Shown: positions 47,934 through 56,243 of the stretch, one piece after another | Position numbering within the stretch: position 1 is the first letter of the stretch | How the letters are laid out: each line of letters begins with the position of its first letter | NCBI GenBank assembly: GCA_003649445.1 | Contig: QMRV01000005.1 | Span: 1-64,000 of the forward strand | Length of the DNA stretch: 64,000 nucleotides | Direction of reading: 5' to 3' | From: Thermoprotei archaeon | GTDB lineage: Archaea > Thermoproteota > Thermoprotei > Thermofilales > B15-G2 | Made by a program: the position numbers and the translations under genes | Notes under the pieces: model-generated | The model's database searches: none | Told to the model about the DNA's origin: nothing | The model's input: only the letters and a program-made list of their open reading frames with translations

Positions 47934-49439
47934 CTAGTATAATGTATTGAAGACCTTTTCTATTATTTGATAAGTTTTCTCGTATTTTTCGTACAGCTCT
48001 AGATACTTCTCGTGTAGCTCTAAGCTAGGTTCATAAACTTCCCTAATTCTTACTGCTTCTTCTATAGCTTTCTCTATACTAGAGTAGGCTCCACATGCTA
48101 GTCCTGCGAGAATAGCTGACCCTAGGGCTGCTGCATCAGTTACTTCGGGTACTTTTATTTTAAGTCCTGTTATGTTCGCCTTGATCCTATTCCATAGGCG
48201 TATTCTAGTTTCGCCTCCAACCATAAAGACTTCACTTACCTCGACTCCTAGTTCTTTTAGAGCTTTTAGTACTCCTAAGTACTGGTAAGCTACTCCTTCT
48301 AGCACCGCCCTAAATAAATGAGCCCTAGTATGGCTACGCAGTATTCCGAGAAAAATTCCTCTCGCCTTAGGGTTTGGTTTAGGCAGGCGGGCGCCCCATA
48401 GGTAGGGATAGAACATTAGTCCGTCGCAGCCAGGGCTTACCTTAGAGGCTTCTTCCTCAAGTAAAGCATAGAAGTCTCCTGAAGCCTCTTGGCTCAGCAG
48501 CTCCATGAACCACTGGAGAGAAGCTCCAGTAGAATTCACTACCCCCTCATACTCATAGGTATTTGGGACTACGTGGTAGCAGCAGTCAAACCTATAGCTT
48601 TTATCGGGCCTAGGACTAAACAAAGGTACCTCAAACGCTGTCCCTGTGCCAGTACCTATGCACACAGACCCCTCTTTAAATACGCCTGCTCCAAGCGCCT
48701 CACATGGTCTATCTCCTCCTCCGGCGGCTACCGGAGTTCCGGGCTTTAGGCCAGTTTCCTCGGAAGCTTTTCCTGAGACTTCTCCTACAGCTTCCCATGA
48801 GCCCTTTATTTCAGGCAAAATATCCACTGGTATTCCTATGGCTTCACATATTTCTTCGGACCATTTTCCTTTCTTTAAGTCAAGTAGCATTGTTCTAGAA
48901 GCCATACTGTAGTCTGTAGCTTTTACTCCAGTTAGCTTGAATATTATGTAGTCTTTTGGAAATAAAATTACGTGAATTTTATTAAATACTTCGGGAAGAT
49001 TTTCTTTAATCCAGAGTATTTTTGAGGCAGAGAAAATGTAGTCGCTTGGAAGCCCTGTTATTTCAAGTATTCTTTCTCTTAAAAGAATTTTCTCTATTTT
49101 CTGTTGCTGAGGAACAGTTCTGTTGTCAAGCCATATTATACTCCTGTAAAGTACTCTGCCTTCTCTATCTAGAGGAACGACTGCTTCTCTCTGGGAGTCT
49201 ATAGATACACCTATAATGTCTTCGCCTTTGACTCCTGTTTCCTTTAATAGAGTTCTAATAGCTTGAGATGCTGCTTTCCACCATTCTTCAGGGTCTTGTT
49301 CAGCCCAGTCTGCCCGCGGATAGTAGATCTTGTGTTGGACTGAAGCTTTGCCTACTATTTTTCCATTGAGAGTGAATAGAACAGCTTTGCAGGCAGAAGT
49401 ACCTGAATCTATTCCAAGCAAATAAGGGGGTTTATACAC
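47934..49439 (-). CDS. FGGY-family carbohydrate kinase (xylulokinase-like)
   Basis: 501 residues. ATP-dependent sugar kinase with IDSGTSACKAVLFTLNGKIV (phosphate loop 1), HKIYYPRADWAEQDPEEWW, VGVSIDSQREAVVPLD-type loop ISIDSQREAVVPLDREGRVL, the GTGTGTAFEVPLFSP loop and the C-terminal ADENOSINE segment VFMVGGETRIRLWNRIKANI, then DAALGSAILAGL. Closest to xylulokinases by motif, but ribulose or another pentose or tetrol is possible. It stands directly upstream of the RuBisCO gene on the same strand and divergent to the GH3 gene, so it is likely co-regulated with both. Confidence 0.85.
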   Translation of the reverse strand: MYKPPYLLGIDSGTSACKAVLFTLNGKIVGKASVQHKIYYPRADWAEQDPEEWWKAASQAIRTLLKETGVKGEDIIGVSIDSQREAVVPLDREGRVLYRSIIWLDNRTVPQQQKIEKILLRERILEITGLPSDYIFSASKILWIKENLPEVFNKIHVILFPKDYIIFKLTGVKATDYSMASRTMLLDLKKGKWSEEICEAIGIPVDILPEIKGSWEAVGEVSGKASEETGLKPGTPVAAGGGDRPCEALGAGVFKEGSVCIGTGTGTAFEVPLFSPRPDKSYRFDCCYHVVPNTYEYEGVVNSTGASLQWFMELLSQEASGDFYALLEEEASKVSPGCDGLMFYPYLWGARLPKPNPKARGIFLGILRSHTRAHLFRAVLEGVAYQYLGVLKALKELGVEVSEVFMVGGETRIRLWNRIKANITGLKIKVPEVTDAAALGSAILAGLACGAYSSIEKAIEEAVRIREVYEPSLELHEKYLELYEKYEKTYQIIEKVFNTLY

Positions 49440-49655
49440 TCTTATTTAATTTGTCTAAAAAATAAATACTTTAGCCTATAGTTCAGCTACGCCTTTTCGC
49501 GGACTATTCTTCAATAGAGTATTTTTATGACTCGTGTACAGCCAGTAAATAGTGCTGAGGAGAAAGTCTGAAGCTTAAGTGCTTAATTTCTTTACTGGAA
49601 TAGTTTAGTGAACTAACTTAGTGTTTTATAGATTGTTTCTTGATATGTAGATAGT

Positions 49656-51761
49656 ATGTCTGTCTCAGTCAAGGAGTTAGTTTCTAAGATGACTTTAGAA
49701 GAGAAATCTATGCTTGTTGTAGGTGCAGGTAAGTCTCGCCGTGTACCTGGAGCTGCTGGTGAAACACGCAGTATTGAGCGGCTAGGTATTCCCTCCATAG
49801 TTACAGCTGATGGCCCGCAGGGAGTTAGAATAGAGGGTGATGGTAAACCATATTCTGCGACAGCTTTTCCTTCAGCTATAGTGCTCGCATCTACTTGGAA
49901 CCCCGAGGTAGTGGAGAAAGTGGGCAGGGCTATGGGTGAGGAAGCTAGAGAGTATGGTGTAGATATTCTCTTGGCTCCTGGCATGAATATTCACAGGAAT
50001 CTTCTCTGTGGAAGAATCTTCGAGTATTACTCGGAAGATCCTCTTTTGACGGGTGAAATGGCTGCTGCTTTCGTTAAAGGAGTTCAGTCTCAGGGAGTGG
50101 GAGCCTGCTTGAAGCACTTTGCGGCGAATAACCAGGAAACTAATAGGCGGTTAGTAGACACTATTGTTTCGGAGAGAGCTCTTAGAGAAATATATTTGCG
50201 GGGCTTTGAGATAGCTGTTAAGAAGGCTAAGCCTTGGGCAGTAATGAGCGCTTACAATAAGCTTAATGGAAAGTACTGCTCGGAGAATGAGTGGCTTTTA
50301 ACGAAAGTGCTGAGAGAAGACTGGGGTTTTGATGGATTAGTTATGACTGACTGGGGTGCTGGAGAAAATCCTGTAGAACAAATGAAGGCTGGAAACGATT
50401 TACTGATGCCGGGTAATGATGATCAGGTTAAAGCGATTATTGAAGCTGTTAAGAAAGGTGAGCTGAGTGAAGAAATCTTAGATAGAAACGTAAAGAACAT
50501 ACTGAAGGTAATTGTTAAAACTCCTGCTTTTAAAGGCTACAAGTACTCTAATAAACCGGACTTAGAAGCTCACGCTAAAGTAGTCTACGAGGCGGCAGCC
50601 GAGGGAACAGTGCTCCTCAAAAACGAGAACAATACTCTTCCTTTAAGCAAGGAGACTAAAATAGCTGTATTCGGGACAGGGCAAATAGAAACTCTTAGAG
50701 GAGGACTTGGAAGCGGCTGGACTCACCCTAAATACACTGTAAGTATACTTGAGGGCTTCAAGGAAAGATGTCTGAAAATAGACAGCGAGCTCGCCGAAAA
50801 ATACGAGAAGTATGTCGAGGAAATGAGAAGCAGAGAAGAATATAAACCTAAGAGGCCTGACATACCTTTGCCTCCTCTGCCTCAAGACTTTTTAAGTGAA
50901 GAAGAAGTAGAGAAGTATGCTGAGAGAAACGATGTAGCGGTAGTCGTTATATCGAGGCTGTCTGGCGAGGGATGGGACTTAAAGCCTGTAAAAGGAGGCT
51001 TCTACTTAAGCGAAGACGAAAAAAGCTTACTAGAGAAAGTCTCTAAGGCTTTCCACAAGTACAGGAAAAAGGTTGTAGTAATTCTCAATATAGGTTTGCC
51101 TATAGAAGTGGCTAGTTGGAGAGACTTAGTTGACGCTATTCTACTGATATGGCAGCCTGGACAAGAAGTAGGGCGAGTAACAGTCGACGCGCTAGTAGGA
51201 GTAATTAATCCTTCAGGCAAGCTTCCTGTAACATTTCCTAAAGACTACAAAGATGTTCCTTCGTGGAGTTTTCCAGGAGAACCTCCCGATAACCCAGTGA
51301 AAGTAGTTTACTATGAAGATATTTACGTGGGATACAGGTACTACGATACCTTCGGTGTAGAGCCAGCCTATCCATTTGGCTATGGACTCAGTTACACGGA
51401 GTTCGAGTACAGCGACCTCGAAGTAGAAGTCTCCGAGGACTCCATTAAAGTGAAATTCAAAGTAAAGAATGTAGGCAAATATTCTGGAAAAGAAGTAGCC
51501 CAGATCTACGTGAGTCCATCTAGAGGAGAAATACCTAAACCTCTACAAGAACTTAAAGGATTCCGCAAAACAAAGCTGCTTCAGCCAGGAGAAGCAGAAG
51601 AAATAGAAGTAGAAATACCTTTGAGGCTTCTAGCAAGCTATAGCTGTGGAAAATGGATAGTAGAGGCGGGAAAATACGAAATAAGAATAGGAGCATCGTC
51701 AAGAGACATAAAGCTCAAGACTGAAATTACTTTAAAGAAATCTCTGTTCTACGAACCTTAA
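49656..51761 (+). CDS. GH3 beta-glycosidase
   Basis: 701 residues. The family 3 three-domain layout is visible: a TIM-barrel-like N-terminal domain with ITADGPQGVRIEGDGKPYSA, GACLKHFAANNQETNRRLVD (KHF.aN) and LVMTDWGAGENPVEQMKAGN with the nucleophile Asp; an alpha/beta C-terminal domain with VVVISRLSGEGWDLKPVKG (SGEG.D, putative acid/base Glu) and LLIWQPGQEVGRVTVDALVG; and a C-terminal fibronectin-like domain (VKFKVKNVGKYSGKEVAQIY). It has no signal peptide, so it should act on imported oligosaccharides. Beta-glucosidase and beta-xylosidase are not separable from sequence alone. Confidence 0.9.
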   Translation: MSVSVKELVSKMTLEEKSMLVVGAGKSRRVPGAAGETRSIERLGIPSIVTADGPQGVRIEGDGKPYSATAFPSAIVLASTWNPEVVEKVGRAMGEEAREYGVDILLAPGMNIHRNLLCGRIFEYYSEDPLLTGEMAAAFVKGVQSQGVGACLKHFAANNQETNRRLVDTIVSERALREIYLRGFEIAVKKAKPWAVMSAYNKLNGKYCSENEWLLTKVLREDWGFDGLVMTDWGAGENPVEQMKAGNDLLMPGNDDQVKAIIEAVKKGELSEEILDRNVKNILKVIVKTPAFKGYKYSNKPDLEAHAKVVYEAAAEGTVLLKNENNTLPLSKETKIAVFGTGQIETLRGGLGSGWTHPKYTVSILEGFKERCLKIDSELAEKYEKYVEEMRSREEYKPKRPDIPLPPLPQDFLSEEEVEKYAERNDVAVVVISRLSGEGWDLKPVKGGFYLSEDEKSLLEKVSKAFHKYRKKVVVILNIGLPIEVASWRDLVDAILLIWQPGQEVGRVTVDALVGVINPSGKLPVTFPKDYKDVPSWSFPGEPPDNPVKVVYYEDIYVGYRYYDTFGVEPAYPFGYGLSYTEFEYSDLEVEVSEDSIKVKFKVKNVGKYSGKEVAQIYVSPSRGEIPKPLQELKGFRKTKLLQPGEAEEIEVEIPLRLLASYSCGKWIVEAGKYEIRIGASSRDIKLKTEITLKKSLFYEP

Positions 51762-52206
51762 TTAACTTAAATTAAGCATTTTATTTACATTAATTTGAAC
51801 ACTGTTAAAATAATTTTTCTCTTTTCTGCATATTTCAGTTTTCTTTGAGGAATCGTATGCGTATAATATCTAGAACATCTAATTCAATATCCTTAGGACT
51901 TCTCCACTAAAGGTTAAGAAAGTAAATGTCCATCATCTGGTAGTACTGGTATCAAAGAATATATAAGAATACCAAAATATTACTAATTTAATCTCCTTGT
52001 TAGCTTTTCGCACGAGACTTTTAAGATACCTAAAATAATGCATACGAATATGTGCAAGTTATTATCGTAGTGTTGGTCTTAAGGGTCTGTTCTCTACTTT
52101 GTTTTTCTTAAACTATAACACTTACTAATTATTCAACTGTACTATTATCATAGTATAAATAGAAAAGTATATAAGGTATAGGGAGAAAACGATATAAGGG
52201 GGCAAT
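51762..52206. other. AT-rich spacer, no gene seen
   Basis: 445 bases between the GH3 gene and a small membrane protein. I find no open frame over 40 residues that looks coding. TAGAAAAGTATATAAGG (about 52158-52174) is a good TATA-type promoter for the gene at 52207. Confidence 0.4.
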
Positions 52207-52551
52207 ATGAATGATTTTAAAATGATTTCAGTGCTAATCATGGTAGAAATCTTGTTCTTCTCCTTACCCTTCCTCCTCGCAATTTATGAAGAAATAGTAG
52301 GAGAAGTAGGAGAAACTCTTGAGGGAACAGTAGGATTGATTTCTGTGCTAGGTCTCATATTTGCACCCGTATTAGTAACTAGCTTTTTCTCACAAAAAGA
52401 GGAGGAGCTTGAAAGAATTAGGGAGAGAATAAGCGGAAGAAGTGTTCATAGAAAGAAACCGTACGAGGAAAAGACTACTATTTTACCTGTGAGGCGACAA
52501 GAAGAAGACCAATATATTGATTATTACATTGATTATTGCTATGAAGAATAA
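52207..52551 (+). CDS. small membrane protein, unknown
   Basis: 114 residues from an ATG that follows a GGGGGC ribosome-binding region. Two hydrophobic helices (residues 7-26 and 43-61: VGLISVLGLIFAPVLVTSFF) followed by a charged cytoplasmic tail ending in a tyrosine- and acid-rich motif (YIDYYIDYCYEE). I know no family. Confidence 0.55.
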   Translation: MNDFKMISVLIMVEILFFSLPFLLAIYEEIVGEVGETLEGTVGLISVLGLIFAPVLVTSFFSQKEEELERIRERISGRSVHRKKPYEEKTTILPVRRQEEDQYIDYYIDYCYEE

Positions 52552-52671
52552 TTCTATAATTAAAGAGAGTTTTACAAGTGCTTGTTTTTCTTTAATATAA
52601 GGAGACTTAAATACTTAGTTTTAGCCTAAAAATACTAGCGAAAAGGTTATTGAGTAGAGTTTCAGAGACTC

Positions 52672-52896
52672 TTATTTCTTAAGTGCCTTAAGTATCTGGA
52701 TTCCTGAGAAAATAGATGCTAGGGAATTCAATGCAATAAAAATTAAGTCTGCTTCGAGAACAGCGTATACTGTAAGTAGAACTGAGCCTGTGAAGTAAAG
52801 TAGAGAGAGTCTCAGTGGAACTTCTTTGCCTACACTTATGATCCAGCCAGCAACAATGAACACTAAACCTAAGACACCGAGCACTGCAACTAGCAC
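52672..52896 (-). CDS. small three-helix membrane protein
   Basis: 74 residues: helices at about 2-20, 31-48 and 50-68 with few charged residues. The order GWIISVGKEVPLRLSLLYFT and LNSLASIFSGIQILKALKK resembles the CBU_0592 type of small membrane proteins of unknown function. Start at ATG 52896. Confidence 0.5.
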   Translation of the reverse strand: MLVAVLGVLGLVFIVAGWIISVGKEVPLRLSLLYFTGSVLLTVYAVLEADLIFIALNSLASIFSGIQILKALKK

Positions 52897-53026
52897 AAAG
52901 CATACTTTTATGCAGATTATATAAACTTTCTTTAACGCAGATATTTGAAAAAAGGATTTAGTACACTATATTTTCTTTAAACAATATAATGAAATAATAT
53001 TGAGAAAGCTTAAACAGACTTATTGC

Positions 53027-53491
53027 TTAAACAATCTTCTTGCGCACAATATTCACTCTAGTAGAATCAGGTACATCTATTTTCTTAATTACAAGCTTTC
53101 CTCCAATACTTTTCTCACAAACTTTAATAATGACCTCAATAAGTGGACAAGCTACAGGCTCAAATTTCTCCATTTTAGTTAACTCCAAAAACTCAGCAAT
53201 CTTCATATTTTTAAGCTCTACTACAACAGTATCTCCTTTCTCGCAAATACACATATCTCCAGCAACCTTCAATTTCTCCACAAAAAGGCTCTTCACTTCA
53301 TCTACTGAAGACTCTTTACTTAAAACACCTCTACGAACAAGATAGCCAATAAGCTCATCTGAAGCGGCCCTAGACAAAACTATACCCCCTTTATCCAAAA
53401 CTTTATACGCTACCTTATTAACAGCATACATATAAGCAACAATAAACAGTCTACTCGGCCCTTCAGACACACCTACTCCTCCTACAACCAT
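53027..53491 (-). CDS. conserved hypothetical protein
   Basis: 154 residues, soluble, alpha/beta: LFIVAYMYAVNKVAYKVLDK (helix), a helical segment ELIGYLVRRGVLSKESSVDE, then a CICEKGDTVVVELKNMKIAE segment with a Cys pair and VACPLIEVIIKVCEKSIGGK. Two or three cysteines may form a metal or lipid pocket. The overall layout recalls the archaeal V4R-like small-molecule binding fold, but I would not assign it. Confidence 0.45.
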   Translation of the reverse strand: MVVGGVGVSEGPSRLFIVAYMYAVNKVAYKVLDKGGIVLSRAASDELIGYLVRRGVLSKESSVDEVKSLFVEKLKVAGDMCICEKGDTVVVELKNMKIAEFLELTKMEKFEPVACPLIEVIIKVCEKSIGGKLVIKKIDVPDSTRVNIVRKKIV

Positions 53492-53541
53492 TATATAATA
53501 CTTATGAAACTTTTCTCAAAACAGAACACACTGCATTTTAC

Positions 53542-54017
53542 CTAAGGACTCAGTACATTTCTGAGCTCTCTCCAGTTATAAAGATCTATTAAATCTCTAT
53601 AATTTTTATGTGTACTCCAAACATTTCTCAAAAGATTATCCTCTGTTAAAAGAGCATCTGCGTAAACTAAAGCTGTCGAAAAAATTATTCTATCAAAATA
53701 GTCCTTTATCCCTAAATCTAACAGCCTATTTTCTTCATCGGCTATTTACTCGTTTACTAGTGGAGTCAACTTTATGAAAGTAGTATAGCGTAAAAATTCA
53801 AGCAAATACCTATACTCTTTTCTTAATTTACTACGAAGAACAGGATTTCCTTTAGATTTACTTATGATAATCCATTTGAGTTCAATAAGGGAAACTGGAG
53901 ACACTAGAAAATAGATGTTTTCGCACTAAACAAGATTTTAGAGTCTTCCTTAGTAAATTTATCTGTTTCAATACCTGATAAAGGCATCAGATAAGTTGTA
54001 TCAAGCAGAAGCCTCAT
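53542..54017 (-). pseudogene. PIN-domain toxin (VapC), broken
   Basis: Minus strand. The ATG at 54017 overlaps the antitoxin end by 17 bases: RLLLDTTYLMPLSGIETDKF is a normal PIN start with the Asp. The frame stops after KTSIF. One base on, the rest reads LVSPVSLIELKWIIISKSKG (with the Glu), LRKEYRYLLEFLRYTTFIKL, an in-frame TAA after PLVNE, then GIKDYFDRIIFSTALVYADA (with the Asp) and LLTEDNLLRN to a stop at 53542. Two lesions make it inactive while the antitoxin is complete. Confidence 0.75.
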
Positions 54018-54264
54018 AGGCCAAACTCTTCCTGAATTTTCTCAGATATTTTTCAGCTTCCTCAAAAGATATTTTAAGCACAGGTTTTCTCTCGAGCAAT
54101 TCTTCAAGAGTCACAAGTTTCCTAGCAATTACTTCTTTATCAGTCACAATAGCAATAACTTCTCCTGGAGCAGATATTCCAGCCAGTTTTCTCAGCTCTT
54201 TAGTAGTATAGATTTCACCAAGTTTACTCACTTTAAGTCTGAAAATTTTCATTTTTTCGGACAT
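54001..54264 (-). CDS. AbrB-type antitoxin
   Basis: 87 residues with an AbrB-like N-terminus (MKIFRLKVSKLGEIYTTKEL, EVIAIVTDKEVIARKLVTLE) and a C-terminal helical tail (FEEAEKYLRKFRKSLAYEAS). The ATG at 54264 or the nearby ATG at 54252 could be the start. Its toxin is the pseudogene overlapping its 3' end. Confidence 0.65.
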   Translation of the reverse strand: MSEKMKIFRLKVSKLGEIYTTKELRKLAGISAPGEVIAIVTDKEVIARKLVTLEELLERKPVLKISFEEAEKYLRKFRKSLAYEASA

Positions 54265-54357
54265 CTGATAAAATCCTCTTTTTCCGACTAATTAACTATT
54301 CTAACAAATTCCTAGGGAAAAGAATTCTACAAGTTGAATACGCGTAGGCAATTAAGT

Positions 54358-54413
54358 GCTATCAGCGAAGGTCGAGGACATCACCTATCAGCCTTGCCGG
54401 AGTCATCACTAAT
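54358..54413 (-). ncRNA. C/D box guide RNA
   Basis: A textbook archaeal C/D sRNA on the minus strand: C box GTGATGA (54403-54409), guide CTCCGGCAAGG, D' box CTGA (54388-54391), three-base spacer, C' box GTGATGT (54378-54384), guide CCTCGACCTTCG, D box CTGA (54362-54365). Guides of 11 and 12 nt are standard. I cannot match them to a target from memory; rRNA is likely. Confidence 0.8.
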
Positions 54414-54448
54414 CTAGGAAATATTCAAGGACTATATAACTTTATAAT

Positions 54449-54536
54449 AAAAAGGAGGTGAAGAGGGGCGCCCCCGGCTCAAGCGGGCCCCGCTTTCATT
54501 CAATCCCCTTACGGGACTGTCGGCGGGAGCCCTCAA
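54449..54536 (-). ncRNA. GC-rich structured RNA with own promoter
   Basis: Minus strand, very GC-rich in an AT-rich surrounding. A TATA element AGATATAAA (54559-54567) lies about 27 bases upstream of the likely start; a run of five Ts (54449-54453) follows the end. The RNA should fold as a three-way junction: a closing stem (54524-54534 with 54463-54476), a hairpin UCCC-GUAA-GGGGA with a GNRA loop (54504-54516) and a hairpin AAGCGG/CCGCUU (54481-54495). About 75-85 nt. It is not a tRNA and I see no known RNA family. Confidence 0.6.
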
Positions 54537-54558
54537 GAAAACTAGAATAGAGGGAAAA

Positions 54559-54567
54559 TTTATATCT
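54559..54567 (-). promoter_or_regulatory. TATA-box promoter for the structured RNA
   Basis: AGATATAAA on the minus strand, about 27 bases before the predicted 5' end of the GC-rich RNA. Confidence 0.5.
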
Positions 54568-54818
54568 TATTTCAAGAAAGAGTTAACTGTATTAAATGAT
54601 GAAGGGCTCTTGTACAGAAACGATGAAGAACACTTGATGAACTGACATTTTTGTTAGTTGGCCTGTAAATGAGCTGATTAAGTTATACAGAGAAGGTGTA
54701 TCTGGTAGCTGAGTATGCCAAGATTTAGAATCGAGTGAATGACTGTATGTCGTTACTTTAACGAGCCAGTGTGTTGAAGAAGAGTAAAGGGAGTTAACTG
54801 CCTTAAGTTTCAGTAAGT

Positions 54819-55778
54819 TTATGGAATATGAGAGGATACAGGAATTATAGGTTCTTCAAAAATGTCTCCGAAGATAGACGTCAGGTCAAGTTCTCTGTCT
54901 AGAATCGGATTTTTCCATGTTGTAATGAAGGCCCATACGCCGTCGCCGTCTTTATCTAGGATCGTGTACCTTAATTCAAGTACAACAAGAGGATAAACAC
55001 GACTGATTTTACGAATACTTCTTGCTAATGCATACCCATTATCAAATAGCTCGTTTATGAAACCTTTACTTACTCCCCATACAGGTATGTATAGATCTAT
55101 AAATTCCATTAAAATTGATTGAAAGATTACTGTATCGAGATAAAGTGAATCTATAATCTTAAAATCTATGTAATTTTCTTCTCTTTCCTTATCAATAAAT
55201 AGTATAACTAAATCGCTGTAAGGCTGTACTATTGGCCCTTCTTTTTTCTTGTATACTGTTCCAGCTACTGTATAGCCGAGTACGCCGTCTCTATGGATTG
55301 GAATTAAAACAGGAGATATTTCAAATTCATCTTTGTACATAAAAGCAATAAAGTAGTCTCCATTTACTCCAAGTTGATCTAAAGATATGTAAAGCTTTTT
55401 ATACTCTGATATTTTACGACTTTTTACTCTAATATTTGAAGTTACGTCGATAAACATTTTTCTCCTTGTTTTAGGGTGTATGCCTACATAGTCGAATTTA
55501 AAGTATTTGTCATTTAGGGAGGTTGAAGGCTTTAGGTTTAATTCTTTTCTATACAAGTGATAGAACAGGAGTTCGTTCTTTAAACCATTAATAAACCGTT
55601 TATCAATTCTATTGCTGTATGAATCAAGAATACCGGATACTTCTGAGTAAGCTAATTCATCATTGCTGGTTTCTTTTAATACTTTACCATATTCTTCATG
55701 TAATAATTGTCTAAGTTTTTGGTAGTTCCATAGATAGTTGCGAATAAATGATTCCCGGGCTACAATTTGGTTTAACAA
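54819..55778 (-). CDS. hypothetical protein, possible nuclease fold
   Basis: 319 residues, soluble. The N-terminal 90 residues are helical (YLWNYQKLRQLLHEEYGKVL). A central KFDYVGIHPKTRRKMFIDVT segment has an Asp, then D-x-T after a turn, as in some PD-(D/E)XK-like folds, preceded by ELLFYHLYRKE. The last third has an IDSLYLDTVIFQSILMEFID helix and beta strands. I do not recognise the family, and the nuclease idea is only a pattern match. It stands alone, downstream of the RNA-rich spacer. Confidence 0.45.
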   Translation of the reverse strand: MLNQIVARESFIRNYLWNYQKLRQLLHEEYGKVLKETSNDELAYSEVSGILDSYSNRIDKRFINGLKNELLFYHLYRKELNLKPSTSLNDKYFKFDYVGIHPKTRRKMFIDVTSNIRVKSRKISEYKKLYISLDQLGVNGDYFIAFMYKDEFEISPVLIPIHRDGVLGYTVAGTVYKKKEGPIVQPYSDLVILFIDKEREENYIDFKIIDSLYLDTVIFQSILMEFIDLYIPVWGVSKGFINELFDNGYALARSIRKISRVYPLVVLELRYTILDKDGDGVWAFITTWKNPILDRELDLTSIFGDIFEEPIIPVSSHIP

Positions 55779-55919
55779 CTATTAAATTATTTCCGTACAG
55801 AAGTGTTGAAAGATACATAAGATACATTTGCTGCGGTCTTAGAGAAAGTCTTTCAGAAGATTTTTTAGTGTGTAAAGTATATGTATTGCTTTAATCTAAT
55901 TTATACTGGGTGGTTTTAA

Positions 55920-56234
55920 GTGAGTAGTCAGAGAGTAGTTAAGAGGGCTTCTGATTTTGTTGAGCGGACAGCTACTTCAGCTGTAGTGTCTTTTCCGGAG
56001 GATGGGTCAGTGTTTGTTATAGATTTTCTGAAGCCTAATATTGATATTGTAGTAGATGAGCGGGGGAAGATTGTTAATGTTCGAGGAGAACTCGAGATAA
56101 CTGCGAGAATAGTTCTTCCTCCTATGGTATGTAAAAGGCTACTTAATGCGTTAAAGAATTCTATCGAAAAATATGAATCTGCGTTTGGAGAAATACATGT
56201 TAAGAGACCTGGAGGAGAGAAGAGTCGTAGTTAA
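55920..56234 (+). CDS. DUF3467-type protein
   Basis: 104 residues. The pattern AVVSFPEDGSVFVIDFLKPN, then ITARIVLPPMVCKRLLNALK and NSIEKYESAFGEIHV matches DUF3467 proteins (FxxDF, an R-V-V-x-P segment, and a helix with K.LL..L...I..YE..FG.I). The function is unknown. The start is GTG at 55920. The next gene starts after only 9 bases, so the two are surely one transcript. Confidence 0.65.
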   Translation: MSSQRVVKRASDFVERTATSAVVSFPEDGSVFVIDFLKPNIDIVVDERGKIVNVRGELEITARIVLPPMVCKRLLNALKNSIEKYESAFGEIHVKRPGGEKSRS

Positions 56235-56243
56235 GTCTGCTTA

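Larger units (their letters stand above)
54265..54818. other. spacer containing RNA genes
   Basis: 554 bases without a protein gene. It holds the C/D box RNA at 54358-54413 and the GC-rich structured RNA at about 54449-54536, described separately. The rest (54540-54818) is AT-rich; a possible C box and D box at 54596-54645 were not strong enough to call. Confidence 0.5.

Noticed and set aside
49500..49620. CTGA words and ATGAC near the GH3 promoter as a C/D RNA
   Set aside because: No consensus C box and wrong spacing.
54490..54516. GGGGATTGAATGAAAG on the minus strand looks like the end of a CRISPR repeat
   Set aside because: There is one copy only, no spacers and no cas genes; the stretch is explained by the structured RNA.
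54593..54648. Possible C/D box RNA (ATGATGA at 54596, CTGA at 54642)
   Set aside because: The inner D' box is CAGA and the C' box is poor; too weak next to the clear RNA at 54358.
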